Origin: Entamoeba invadens IP1
Taxonomy: Eukaryota > Evosea > Mastigamoebida > Endamoebidae
Reading direction: 5' to 3'
NCBI RefSeq assembly: GCF_000330505.1
Contig: NW_004440243.1
Coordinates: forward strand, 147,079-165,083
Length of the DNA: 18,005 nucleotides
Shown here in pieces: positions 1-9,036 of this stretch (its first letter is position 1; every line of letters starts with the position of its first letter). The position numbers and the translations under genes are program-made. The notes under the pieces were generated by a model that did no database searches, was not told the origin of the DNA, and saw nothing but the letters and a program-made list of their open reading frames with translations.

Positions 1-385
1 CAATTATATCTTTTATATTATTGTTTCTAATAAACTCATTAAAGTATTCTTTAAATTTATTAATTCTTGTTTTAAATTTGGAAGAATCACAATCTAAGTT
101 AGCTACAACTTAATTATCTTCTTCATTATAATAAACATAATCATTTACATCTTCTTCACTTGATTCATCAGAATAATCATGATTTTCTATAATATCTTCA
201 TCAGCCTTCGGCGTGAGTTTCTCGTCACTAGATTCACTTTTAAGTTCGCTTTCAAGTTCGCAATAATTTTCAGAATCATCTATAAATTCATCTATATCTT
301 CATTTATATTTAAATTATATAATAATTTTAAAGGATAAAGCTCGATATATTTTCTAAACGCTTCATTAATGTACTGTTCCGTCAT
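1..385 (-). pseudogene. Acidic coding remnant, continues off the left edge
   Basis: A minus-strand reading frame starts at an ATG at 385 and runs 91 codons to a TAA at 110-112. The same frame then stays open to the left edge (about 36 more codons, with readings such as KFKTRINKFKEYFNEF), so the TAA is probably an in-frame stop inside a longer gene. The N-terminal third is mixed hydrophobic and charged; residues 30-91 are strongly acidic (Asp, Glu and Ser runs). No domain was recognised. It could be an intact short gene with the downstream opening by chance, or part of a decayed mobile element. AT-rich DNA rarely keeps such a biased composition by chance, which is the main support for coding. 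Confidence 0.4.
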
Positions 386-429
386 TTTAAGGAAGATAAA
401 AAATTACATTAATATAAATTTACTATAAA

Positions 430-667
430 TAAATTTACACCGAACGGATCAAAGGTCCTCAAGGAGACTGTGTCTTCGATGCCGCTTCCGTTGTGTCTCC
501 GAAGAATCGTACGGTTCTTGAGAACCTGAGGATCTGAAAGATCTGAAACGAATGTGAGATTCTAGAGACATCAAAGATGTCGATATTTTGGGAAATTTCT
601 GTCTACGCGTCTCTTGCGATTTTAAAGATGAAAATAATAGAAAATGGAGGGGACCGTAATGTAACAT
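430..667. other. GC-rich island of unknown nature, possible short minus-strand ORF
   Basis: This stretch is clearly richer in G and C than the DNA around it. It carries a 72-codon minus-strand ORF (ATG at 667, stop at 449) with a Ser/Arg-rich end and a basic QRKRHRRHS patch. The plus strand also reads sensibly in one frame (GPQGDCVFDAASVVSPK near 450-500) but has two TGA stops. Several short hairpins lie here, for example GACATC-aaa-GATGTC near 567-581. It may be a fragment of a host gene, a structured RNA or a short interspersed element; I cannot choose between them. Confidence 0.3.
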
Positions 668-808
668 AATTTATATACTACTATTTTAAATTTTGATAAT
701 AAACTTTTCAAAAACTAAAATAAAAATGTTATATAAACTTGAAATTTCCTGTTTTTAATACTACTAATATTTTGTACGGTATAAAACTAGTGAGCGTACC
801 GAAAAAAT
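668..808. other. Short AT-rich spacer before MULE-A
   Basis: No gene seen. It contains a GAGCGTACC stretch 17 bp outside the element end that resembles part of the MULE-A end motif, perhaps by chance. Confidence 0.4.
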
Positions 809-997
809 GGGCGTACTCGTTTATTGGGCGTACTCGTTATATAAATAGTAATAATGATTATTTTACACAAATTATTTAACATTAATATATTACATTATTT
901 AACTTTTATTTTAATTTATCGAATATACAATCTAATATTAATAATATCCTTTGATTCAAACAAACACGTTACATTTATTTGACACACTTGTTGTATT
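809..997 (+). repeat. MULE-A left terminal inverted repeat
   Basis: The repeat matches the reverse complement of 4020-4208 over 189 bp with three mismatches. It opens with two copies of GGGCGTACTCG (809-819 and 826-836) spaced 17 bp start to start. This tandem pair is mirrored at the right end and is probably a duplicated transposase-binding site. Confidence 0.93.
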
Positions 998-1896
998 CTT
1001 AATTAATAATTGTCATATTTTACAAATAAATTTAAATTTTGTTAAAGTATAAAAAAACAAATTTATTTTTTTTCAATATTTGAATGAAAATATGAGTTTT
1101 AAATAATAATAATTAACACATTAAAAATCAATTTAAGGACATCAAAATAATTATTGACATATTTATAATAATGAATTTATTATATTTAAAAAAATATTAA
1201 AGAATTTGGAGTTTAAAAAGACGATGGACTATAAGAGTATTATATGAACAACCACAACCGAATAGTAAATAGCTTATTTTTATATTTTAATATAAATTGT
1301 ATCAATAGTATGGGTTAAAAAATATGTAATATATTTATACCAACAAAAAAACAATATGAGTTAGAGTTTTATAATTAGTTAAATAATTTGTTATTATTTA
1401 TCTAATTATGTGATTAAAATTAGTTTAATTTATAATCACAAATAAACTTTTATGTTGTATGTATTGTTTTATTATATTTCAACTATCAATCATTTTGACA
1501 CTTTAATGTTTATTATGATAAAAATTAAGCAAAAAAAATCCAAACGTGTTAATTTTTATATATTTTTAATTTTACATATTTATTAATTATCGAAAATATT
1601 TATTTAATATTTATAATTATTTAAACTAATAATACTTAAACTAAATTAGATAACTCCCTTAAAAATAATCAACGGGCGTACTCGATATTTGATGAAAAAC
1701 CACTCGAAATCAACTTTTTTAAATTTGTTAACGTTCATATTTACATGTTTTTAGAACATTTAAGAAACAATATTCGATCAACAACCCATTTAAATCGAGA
1801 TCTAGATAATCAACAAAAATAAGAAATGAATATGGTACCTATGTTTTTTTTACAAATTAACGTACTGTACGTCTCGGTACAACCGATCACAACTTT
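998..1896. other. MULE-A 5' internal non-coding region
   Basis: About 900 bp of extremely AT-rich DNA with no supportable ORF lies between the left TIR and the transposase. It contains one further direct copy of the terminal motif at 1674-1684. It presumably holds the transposase promoter; no specific promoter element can be assigned with confidence. Confidence 0.6.
1674..1684 (+). repeat. Third, internal copy of the MULE-A end motif GGGCGTACTCG
   Basis: An exact 11-bp copy of the terminal motif, in the same orientation as the left end, lies 213 bp upstream of the transposase ATG. In DNA this AT-rich an 11-mer with seven G/C bases is unlikely by chance. It may be an extra transposase-binding or autoregulatory site, or the relic of an earlier left end. 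Confidence 0.75.
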
Positions 1897-3699
1897 ATGT
1901 GCCTTGAATGTTTTTGTTACAAACACTTTTCCAAGGATGAAAAAAGCAAAAGGAAAAACCCATCAATAACCAATGTTTACATTTGTTCGGCAAATACAAG
2001 AAGTTGTTTGGCAAAAGTGGTTTTCTTTGAAAATGGAGAATTCAAAAAGACTGGAAAACACACATGTTCTTTTGATCACAACAAGTTGTTTGCAGATAGA
2101 AACAATCATGCTATATGTGTCAGAACAGTTGAGAAACATTTAATATTAAAAGCAAAAACAATTCTTATACTTGTTTTAAATGACAAAAAATTCATTCGTG
2201 ACGAAAAAGGAAGAATACAAAAATACTTGAGTTTCATTAAGAGAATGCAAAAATGTGTATTGGACATGTTGCCTTTATCTTTTGATTCCTTTGTTTTACC
2301 GAATCATCTTTCGGTGACAATGAGAGGTATTTCAATAGAAGAAACAAGTAACTCGTTTCTCTTTTTTAATTCAAAAATAACACAACCAGACGAAGAGCGC
2401 GTTCTGATTTTTTCTTCATTTTTTTCAACAACGTATCGCCAAATTGAGTTACACGTTTTTTGGTGATGGCACTTACAAAATAGCATCTTCAATAATAAAA
2501 TGTTTATACATAATTCATGCATTAATAAATGGAAATTGTTTCGCAATAGCATTTTTATTGATGCCCAACGAAAAAAAGCAACTTTTGAAAGAGCATTTGA
2601 AGCGATCAAAACGTTTATTATTAATGGACCTAATGGTGAGTCCAAAGATGGGTTGACATTTATATCTGATTGTCAACCAGCTGCATTTGTCCCTGCCAAA
2701 AATGTTTTTGGATGTGATATCCACATTTGTTTTTTCCATATAAATCAAGCTGTATGGAAAAGAATGTCACAAGAGGGGTTGTCTTCACAGTACAATAATG
2801 ACCCTCTTTTACATCTCTGGGCAAGAAGATTAATGACACTTCCGTTTGTACCAAGTGATAAATTGAAATCTTGTTTTGAATGGTGTTTTGAAAATCTCGC
2901 TTTTGATGAAAAGTATGGCCTTAAAGGAGATATCGCCGACAAATTTAGAAGAGTGATTGATTATTATAAAAGTCAGTGGATTTCTTCTCCCGAACAAATT
3001 GCTCGCATTTCTCAGTTTGATTTGAATGACAGAACCAATAATAATTGTGAAAGTTACCACAGTGGATTAAGTAATATATATGACCGTGTTCATCCTAATA
3101 TTTATATCTTGACACACATTCTTCGTGAAGTTGAAAACGTTGTATTTGAAAACTACGCTTTATTTCTTAATGGTGTCAATTCAAAGAATGTGCCAAAATC
3201 AATAACAGAGTTTAAAAGAAAAATAACTGAAATTAATGATAAGATGAAAGCTGGATTGTTTTTAACGGATTTATCTTATCTTGACGCAATTTCAATAAGC
3301 TACATGTCTGATTATTTTTCTTGCAAAGAATCAAGAAAAAGTTCGAGTGCTAACTCAATTGAAATGAGCAAAGTGTTTTTATCTCAAATTATTTCAATAT
3401 CAGAAGAACAACAGTTGGGTTTAGAGGAAACAATAGAAACAGAATTTACGTCAAGTATAACTGATAGAACAAGAGAAGAATTGTCAAGAATATCATGTAA
3501 AATTTCACAATCAAGTTGTCCAGACTTAGAGGTCGACATTCAGCAAGAAATCTTATTTACATCAATTGTATCCGATCCAAATAACAGTAATTCTCATGAA
3601 AAAATAGATAAACCAATACGTCGTCTAAAACGAAAAAAGAAAACAGTTATACAACAAATTGCAAAAGAAAAACATAAAAGAAAAACAAAAGATATTTAA
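1897..3699 (+). pseudogene. MULE-A transposase (FLYWCH + MULE DDE), two compensating frame breaks
   Basis: This is a Mutator-like transposase, which cuts and pastes the element. The first segment (ATG 1897) has a FLYWCH-like zinc finger (VYIC...C...GKHTC, about residues 27-65). The catalytic core follows: GDGTY with the first Asp at 2465-2467, SDCQPA with the second Asp at 2668-2670, the CFFH motif (2728-2739) and NNNCESYH with a Glu at 3049-3051. The tail is basic (RRLKRKKK...), probably nuclear-targeting. The frame shifts at a T7 run (2419-2425) and returns at an A7 run (2571-2577); losing one T and gaining one A would give one open frame of about 600 codons. No other stop interrupts it. 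It may be a young inactive copy, an assembly error or a recoded gene. ATG 1897 is the first usable start in frame. Confidence 0.88.
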
Positions 3700-4019
3700 T
3701 CGATTATTTATATGTGATATTTTAATAATACTATAATTTCATTTTTAATTGATATATAAATAAACAAAAATATACTTTTATTTTAATGTTTTTCTTCAAA
3801 TGTATAAAAATGTGTGCAATACAGTGAAACAATTTATAGATGGTCAACAACAATTTTTAAATGTAGTAAAAACAATCAAAAGACAATAGAAAGGCACGTT
3901 TTTAAAATGTATTTATTTTTGTATGCATATAATAAATGTATATAATATTATTATATTAATTTAACAGGCAAACAAATAAAAGAATCAAATATTTGTTTTA
4001 AACAACTTAAATAAGAAAT

Positions 4020-4208
4020 AATACAACAAGTGTGTCAAATACATGTAACGTGTTTGTTTGAATCAAAGGATGTTATTAATATTAAATTGTATATTCGATA
4101 AATTAAAATAAAAGTTAAATAATGTAATATATTAATGTTAAATAATTTGTGTAAAATAATCATTATTACTATTTATATAACGAGTACGCCCAATAAACGA
4201 GTACGCCC
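4020..4208 (-). repeat. MULE-A right terminal inverted repeat
   Basis: This is the inverted partner of 809-997, ending in two CGAGTACGCCC copies (4181-4191 and 4198-4208). The 320 bp between the transposase stop (3699) and this repeat are AT-rich and contain nothing else I can support. Confidence 0.93.
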
Positions 4209-4903
4209 AATTAACTCAGATCTTTTGTACAACACTTAATAATTATAATGCAATTTTGTAATATAATTTTGAAATGTAACAACAAAAATTAAACATTAGA
4301 ATTTGTTTAAAACGCCAAAACAACAACTTTTCTGTTTTCAAGAAGTTTTAAAATATGATTTAAAGCGTTGTTTGTTAATTATAACATTATTTGTTTTTAT
4401 ATTTTTGACTTATCGGTGATTTATGAAGATGTTACCCAATCAAAATAAAATATAATTAAAACATTTTGTTGTCACTTACTTCATATAAAGATCACAGAAA
4501 ACTAAATGTAGTATCATTTTTCTATTTCTAAAACTGATTACTCGTTGCGGATAAATAATTTATTAATAATCAGTTGTTACTGTATTTACACAGTCACTAC
4601 CTATTATTTGTTTTGCATACTCGGTGAAAAACATAAATTACTAACATCCTAACAATGTAAGTAATTACAATTGATGTTTTGTATATAGAAAAATATACAA
4701 ACATGGGATTTTTTTATGTTAAATAAGTTCCATGTAAGAAAATGATGTTTATTCTTGTTGTTTTTTGTTTGATATTATCATTGTGAATCGATTTATTTTT
4801 TTTTAAACTTCGAATTAAAAAAACATATGTATTACCATAAGTTAATTGCGTGAATCAAATTAATTGTTAAAGTTTTTTTAAAAAGAAAAATTTAATTTGT
4901 ATA
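4209..4903. other. AT-rich intergenic region
   Basis: About 700 bp with no coding frame of note. A short hairpin (TTTGTATA / TATACAAA, 4678-4701) is the only structure seen and is of a kind expected in AT-rich DNA. Confidence 0.6.
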
Positions 4904-5096
4904 CAGTAAGACCTCGATTATTTCCAAAGATCTGATTGGTTGTTTGAAGTTTTTTGGAAAAATGCGAGGTAATCTTAAGTTAGTTAATTTAAATTATTAG
5001 CTGATATAACAATTTACTAAAAAATTCAAAATCTTCAATTTGGAAAGTGTCAAGGTTTTTAAAATAAAAAAAATGGAAATAACCGAGGTCTTACTG
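4904..5096. mobile_element. Mariner/pogo-like MITE, 193 bp, TA-flanked
   Basis: The element has 23-bp terminal inverted repeats (4904-4926 and 5074-5096) beginning CAGTAAGACCTCG with one mismatch, and TA on each side (4902-4903 and 5097-5098). The CAG start, the following ACCTCG and the TA duplication fit the Tc1/mariner superfamily, pogo/Tigger branch. It has no coding capacity, so it would need a transposase supplied in trans. A degenerate inverted copy of the terminal sequence (4947-4978) sits inside the left half and could fold back on the left end. Confidence 0.85.
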
Positions 5097-5098
5097 TA

Positions 5099-5865
5099 TC
5101 ACAACAGCCGCCTCAACACATAAATTTAAAAACATTTTCCTATAATTCAAATAATGTTATAAATCACCATCTACAGGTTAAAGTCAACTTAGAAAAAGTT
5201 CAATTGATTTTTTTAAATAAGCTAAGAATCAAATTTGTTGTAAATAAGAATTTTAATAGACAATGAGATTGGTTGAAATTTAATTTAAAAGTAATATTTG
5301 GAGAATTATAATTTAAAAATAAATTCATTTTAAAAAATTTCAATTTAAACAAATTGTTTATTTATTATCTTTAGTGTAGTGATTACTTTATTATGTCAAT
5401 TGATTAATTAACCAAAATTTTAATATTCAAATATTAAAACTTTTCAACAACAAAATATATTTTATGTTTGTTAATTTACACTTAATCAACTTAAATTTGA
5501 TGTAAAAATATCTCAAGTCGTTGGATTTATTAATAGAGATATAATCCCGACATTTGTTTTGTTGTTCCTGTTGTTTTTTAAATGTTATTTTTATTTAATA
5601 AAAAAGTTATTATTTGTTATACTGTTTTTATAAAGAACAAATGCTTTAAAACAAATGAAAAATAGTTAAAAAATTAATTCAAATAGTTGTTTTGTTTGTT
5701 AAGAATAAATGATATTTTTAATAAGGATTTTATAGAATATTTTCAATATTTCTAATTCTATAAATACTAGTTAAAATTTTATAAAAAATTAAAAACAACA
5801 AAACATCATTTCAATGTTAATATAAAAAAGGCTTTTGTAAATCGATAAATATAACAGTAAACACA
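5099..5865. other. AT-rich intergenic region
   Basis: About 770 bp between the MITE and the piggyBac element. I see no gene, RNA or repeat here. Confidence 0.6.
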
Positions 5866-5892
5866 TTAACCTTAGGAGTATGAAACTGATTT
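5866..5892 (+). repeat. piggyBac left end: TTAA, terminal and subterminal repeats contiguous
   Basis: TTAA is followed by CCTTAGGA and then directly by GTATGAAACTGATTT, so the terminal and subterminal motifs are fused here. The subterminal part matches the inverted copy at 8457-8474 with one mismatch. Confidence 0.85.
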
Positions 5893-5949
5893 AAATAAAT
5901 CGTTATTTTTTTCATAAAAAAAAACAAAAATTAATTAAACATTTTGTTA

Positions 5950-7947
5950 TTACTTTAAAATAAAAACAAAGTAATTGTAACACTTTAAGCAAAGAGTAAC
6001 ATGGTGAAGACTACAAGTTGGGTCTTTGCAAAAATAACAACCAATTGAACTTCTCGCGATAGAGCCTCTAGACCCATCAACGGAACCACAACAACAACAA
6101 TTCTTTTGGGTAGCAAATTTGACTTCTAATGGATCGTGTTTGGTTGATCCAACTCTTCTACCTCGTTGTTTATAAACAACATCTCCATCTTCAGTTGCCA
6201 TTTGATTCACGGTTCTCTTTTTGTATTTTTCCATTTTCACGTAAGGTGTTTCAGAAACAAGCACTTTACGAGGAACAAAGCAACAAATTGGTATTTGAAA
6301 TGTTTCTGTTGCACCAGTTTGAGTAAACAGTACAGGAAAGTCACTTCTGGTAATAACTTCGAGCTCAAGAAGGTTACCCAAATTTTTTCTTTTTGACTTA
6401 TTTACTCTATCCAATGCATAAGGTTTATACATTTGTTTGGCCAAACGCAACAAAAAGGATTCTCTTGTCGAGTTTCCCGATATTTTGAAAGCGTTATATG
6501 CACAAATATCCAAACAATTGAAAAATAAAGCCAATGGCCATCTTCTTGTACCTCTTTTGCAACTGAAGTGTCTCACCATTTTATCCACCATATCAACACC
6601 CCCATTCCCTTGTTGTATGCATTTTGAATCCCAAAAATACATTTTATTTTATCAAAAAACATCAATTCTTTTTTGAAGTCATCATTGTAACTGCCTTTTT
6701 CTTTTTGTCAAAATAGTTCAAAATAAAAAGGGGGTGTGTTGGTGGTTCGTCTGTTGCTGCTTGTTTTACCAATATTAAACAAATAAAACTTTTGTAAGGT
6801 TTGATTTCTCGACAAATTGATGGCACAAAAGTCCTGTTTTTACGGCAAGTTCCAACCATGTCAATATTTCTTTGTTTTAATCTGACAGCAAGATCCACTG
6901 TTGTAAATAAATTATCAATACACAACGTTGTTTGATTACCTACCAAAAAATCTGGTAATATCAAAGTATCAATCATTTTTATCACCAAATTTTCAATGTA
7001 ATTTTCTTCATTATCAGCAACACTTCCTAAATATAGTTCCGAATTACACACCAAACCAGAAATGTTGTCAACCATTGTCCATACTTCATTCCGTATTTTC
7101 CCGGTTTTGTTGGTATAAATTGGGTAAATTTACAATGACCAAAATATTTTACCAGTTGTTCATCTATGCAAAATGAACTTTGTAATGAGTTATTTTTGGT
7201 ATAAGATCTCATATTTGAAATATAAATCTCAAAGAATGTACTCACCAAAAAATAGTGCTTGTTATCAAATACACAAGACTCTTCATCTAAAAGACCACTT
7301 TCCTCGTTGACATTTTCATCTTCATCCTCCAAAACCAAATTTTCGTCTTCTTTTTCAATTTCTTCACTCGAAGAGTCACTTTCTGAGTTTTGTGTTGCTT
7401 TTACAATATCAACCCATTGTTGAGTGTTTGTTATCAACTTTTCATTCAATACTTCATCTTGCAGTTCTAATATATGTGTAATCTCCATAACTTTTCTTCT
7501 CATTCTTCTTTTCCACTTTTTTGTATACACTTTATCAACTTCCATTGCTTTTTTCTTTCTTTCTTTTTTTATTCTTTCCCCTGCAAACTTATCAAACCTC
7601 AAAGAATTCATGATCTGCAAGAATCTTGTTTTTGACATTATCGCTCTGTAAAATTTGTTTCCATCAATTCGGTTGTAAAGAAAATTGAGACTCTTTTTTG
7701 AATCGTGGACAACCCCCATATATAACAAAAACCCAATGAATGAATTTAATTCGATTACATTTAGGTCTTTCCATCTCTCTTCGTATAAAACCTTCCCAGC
7801 CAAATTAGTTGATTCAATAATAATATCTTTCATTTCGTCACTAAAAAACACTTTAAAGTAATCAGTAAAGTCTCGATCTTGCTGAATGGTCTGGAATTGT
7901 ACTGGGTTAACTTCTGGTACATTATCAATTTTCACATTCATTTTCAT
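5950..7947 (-). pseudogene. piggyBac transposase, full-length with a few 1-nt frame breaks
   Basis: This is a piggyBac-family (DDE_Tnp_1_7) transposase, which excises and inserts at TTAA. ATG 7947 begins a typical N-terminal region. Residues about 125-230 form an inserted basic-then-acidic stretch (KKWKRRMRRK, then Glu/Asp/Ser-rich). The catalytic region has IDEQLVKYFGH (first Asp, about residue 260, close to Asp268 of the insect enzyme), CIDNLFTT (second Asp) and GGVDMVDKMV (the last two Asp). The C-terminus has a cysteine/histidine cluster (CCCC...C..C...C..HH...C..C) matching the family's cross-brace zinc domain. Frame breaks lie near 7080-7085, in a T6 run (6669-6674) and in a C5 run (6599-6603, inside the YNxxMGGVD motif). 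All four Asp survive and total length is normal (about 665 codons). It is either a recently killed copy or an intact one with sequence errors. Confidence 0.9.
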
Positions 7948-8103
7948 TCCAAAAATATAAGGGTTCTTGTTTCCCTTTCACAGTTTTTGTAGACAAAAAC
8001 ATTTATATTTTCGAGTTTTGTAATAACAATTTTTTTATTTATCAATTTACAAAAATAAAGTTATATTCTAAAAAAACTAAAAAATAAAACAATCCACTGA
8101 CCA

Positions 8104-8394
8104 AACGAAGATGTTTTATATAGTGTTACTGAATAAGTTGCTCTTTTGACAACCAGTGGAAGGCAACAGACAACGTGTTGTTGTTTAATGATACTACCAT
8201 TGACATTTGAGATAGACACAGCTGGCAGTGTGATGACCACAGAGTCGAAAAACTCAAAAATATTAGCAAAGAAGTCACAAGTGGTTTTAATAAATGCGGA
8301 AAAACAGCCTGGTGTCTTGGTCCAAGTGATTGAATGAGATGTGTTTTGACTGCAACTTGCCAGGGAAGTTTGAGTTAAGTTGGATACATATTTT
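8104..8394 (+). pseudogene. Hsp70 gene fragment carried inside the piggyBac element
   Basis: The plus strand encodes a recognisable piece of Hsp70, a cytosolic ATP-dependent chaperone. It spans the end of the ATPase domain and the start of the substrate-binding domain. FEIDTAGSVMT matches the family's LGIETAGGVMT; ILAKKSQVV...EKQPGVLVQV matches IPTKKSQVF...NQPGVLIQV. After a 1-nt shift near 8332-8336, NLPGKFELSWI matches NLLGKFELSGI. Upstream, VTE-stop-VAL corresponds to PDEAVA, with a TAA where the Ala should be. The rest of Hsp70 is missing on both sides. It lies head-to-head with the transposase and wholly between the piggyBac ends, so it moves with the element. It cannot make a functional chaperone. 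Confidence 0.82.
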
Positions 8395-8456
8395 AAAAAG
8401 GTTATTAGCAATTGATGTTTTCCTCTTTTTCTTTGAATTTGGGCAATGATTTAATT

Positions 8457-8555
8457 AAATCGGTTTCATACTCCACAGGTGAAAAATAATTTTCACAAAA
8501 AACAAAAAAAAACAAAAAATAAAAAAAAATAAAAAAATAAACATCCTAAGGTTAA
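8457..8555 (-). repeat. piggyBac right end: subterminal repeat, A-rich spacer, terminal repeat, TTAA
   Basis: An inverted GGAGTATGAAACCGATTT copy (8457-8474) is separated by a 69-bp A-rich spacer (8475-8543) from the terminal CCTTAGGA (8544-8551), followed by TTAA. Canonical piggyBac elements also have terminal plus internal repeats with different spacing at the two ends. Confidence 0.83.
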
Positions 8556-9036
8556 TAATAGTTTAACATACTTTAATTAATTTAATTTAAAAATCAACAT
8601 CGTGTTTTATTTTAAATAAACAATTTTATTGTATTTTTAATCAAAAATTTGACTGTTATTTAAACAGTTAAATAAAAATTAATAATTATAAAAACTATAC
8701 ATTATAACATGGTTTGTAAATTTGAAAAAAAATGCAAGTACGATTATAAGTAAATGTTGTTTGGAGTTAGTTTTTGAATATAAAACACAGACAATTTGTG
8801 TGCACTGAATGCATAATAAACCCTTAAAATATCAAAAAAGGCATAAAAGATCGAATGTGTTTGTATTTCATCGTTGTATTAATAAATTATCGTATTTTTT
8901 ATCGTAAAGAAACACATAGATTAAAAAATAACGAACAATTTTATATTTAAGCACAAATTTCATATTCAATCACAATGAAATGCAAGGTTGTTTTTTCTCC
9001 TTTATTTTACAACATATAATATTATACCATATAACA
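8556..9036. other. AT-rich intergenic region
   Basis: About 480 bp of AT-rich DNA between the piggyBac TTAA and the next coding remnant. It presumably held the promoter of the following decayed gene; no promoter motif is assigned. Confidence 0.5.

Larger units (their letters stand above)
809..4208 (+). mobile_element. MULE-A, complete Mutator-like DNA transposon
   Basis: The 3.4-kb element is bounded by 189-bp terminal inverted repeats (809-997 and 4020-4208) that differ at only three positions by my alignment. It carries a single plus-strand transposase with the FLYWCH and MULE DDE motifs. Both outermost ends begin GGGCGTACTCG. No 8-11 bp target-site duplication is visible: the left flank (800-808) ends in AAAAAAT and the right flank (4209-4217) begins AATTAACTC. 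Near-identical TIRs indicate recent insertion or conversion. The lack of a duplication may mean recombination after insertion, or that the true ends lie slightly elsewhere. Confidence 0.9.
5870..8551 (-). mobile_element. piggyBac element, complete, TTAA-flanked
   Basis: The 2.68-kb element is flanked by TTAA on both sides (5866-5869 and 8552-8555), the hallmark target duplication of piggyBac. Both ends read CCTTAGGA inward (5870-5877; complement at 8544-8551). It carries the transposase on the minus strand with its stop only about 80 bp from the left end. A roughly 600-bp right-hand region holds an Hsp70 gene fragment, a subterminal repeat and an A-rich spacer. Confidence 0.93.

Noticed and set aside
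1897..3699. Introns explaining the MULE-A frame changes
   Set aside because: The changes are single-base shifts in homopolymers and there is no extra non-coding segment with GT...AG ends at either site.
768..4230. TTTTGTAC on both sides of MULE-A as a target duplication
   Set aside because: The copies lie 32 bp outside the left end and about 13 bp outside the right end, so they cannot be a direct duplication of the insertion site.
4678..4701. Hairpin TTTGTATA / TATACAAA as a terminator or RNA element
   Set aside because: An 8-bp AT-rich stem is expected often in DNA of this composition and has no gene next to it.
8061..8411. A 116-codon minus-strand ORF upstream of the piggyBac transposase
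   Set aside because: It is antisense to the Hsp70-like plus-strand sequence and has no recognisable features, so it is a shadow.
8491..8543. A-rich tract as a retroelement poly(A) tail
   Set aside because: It lies inside the piggyBac right end between the subterminal and terminal repeats, with no retroelement sequence beside it.
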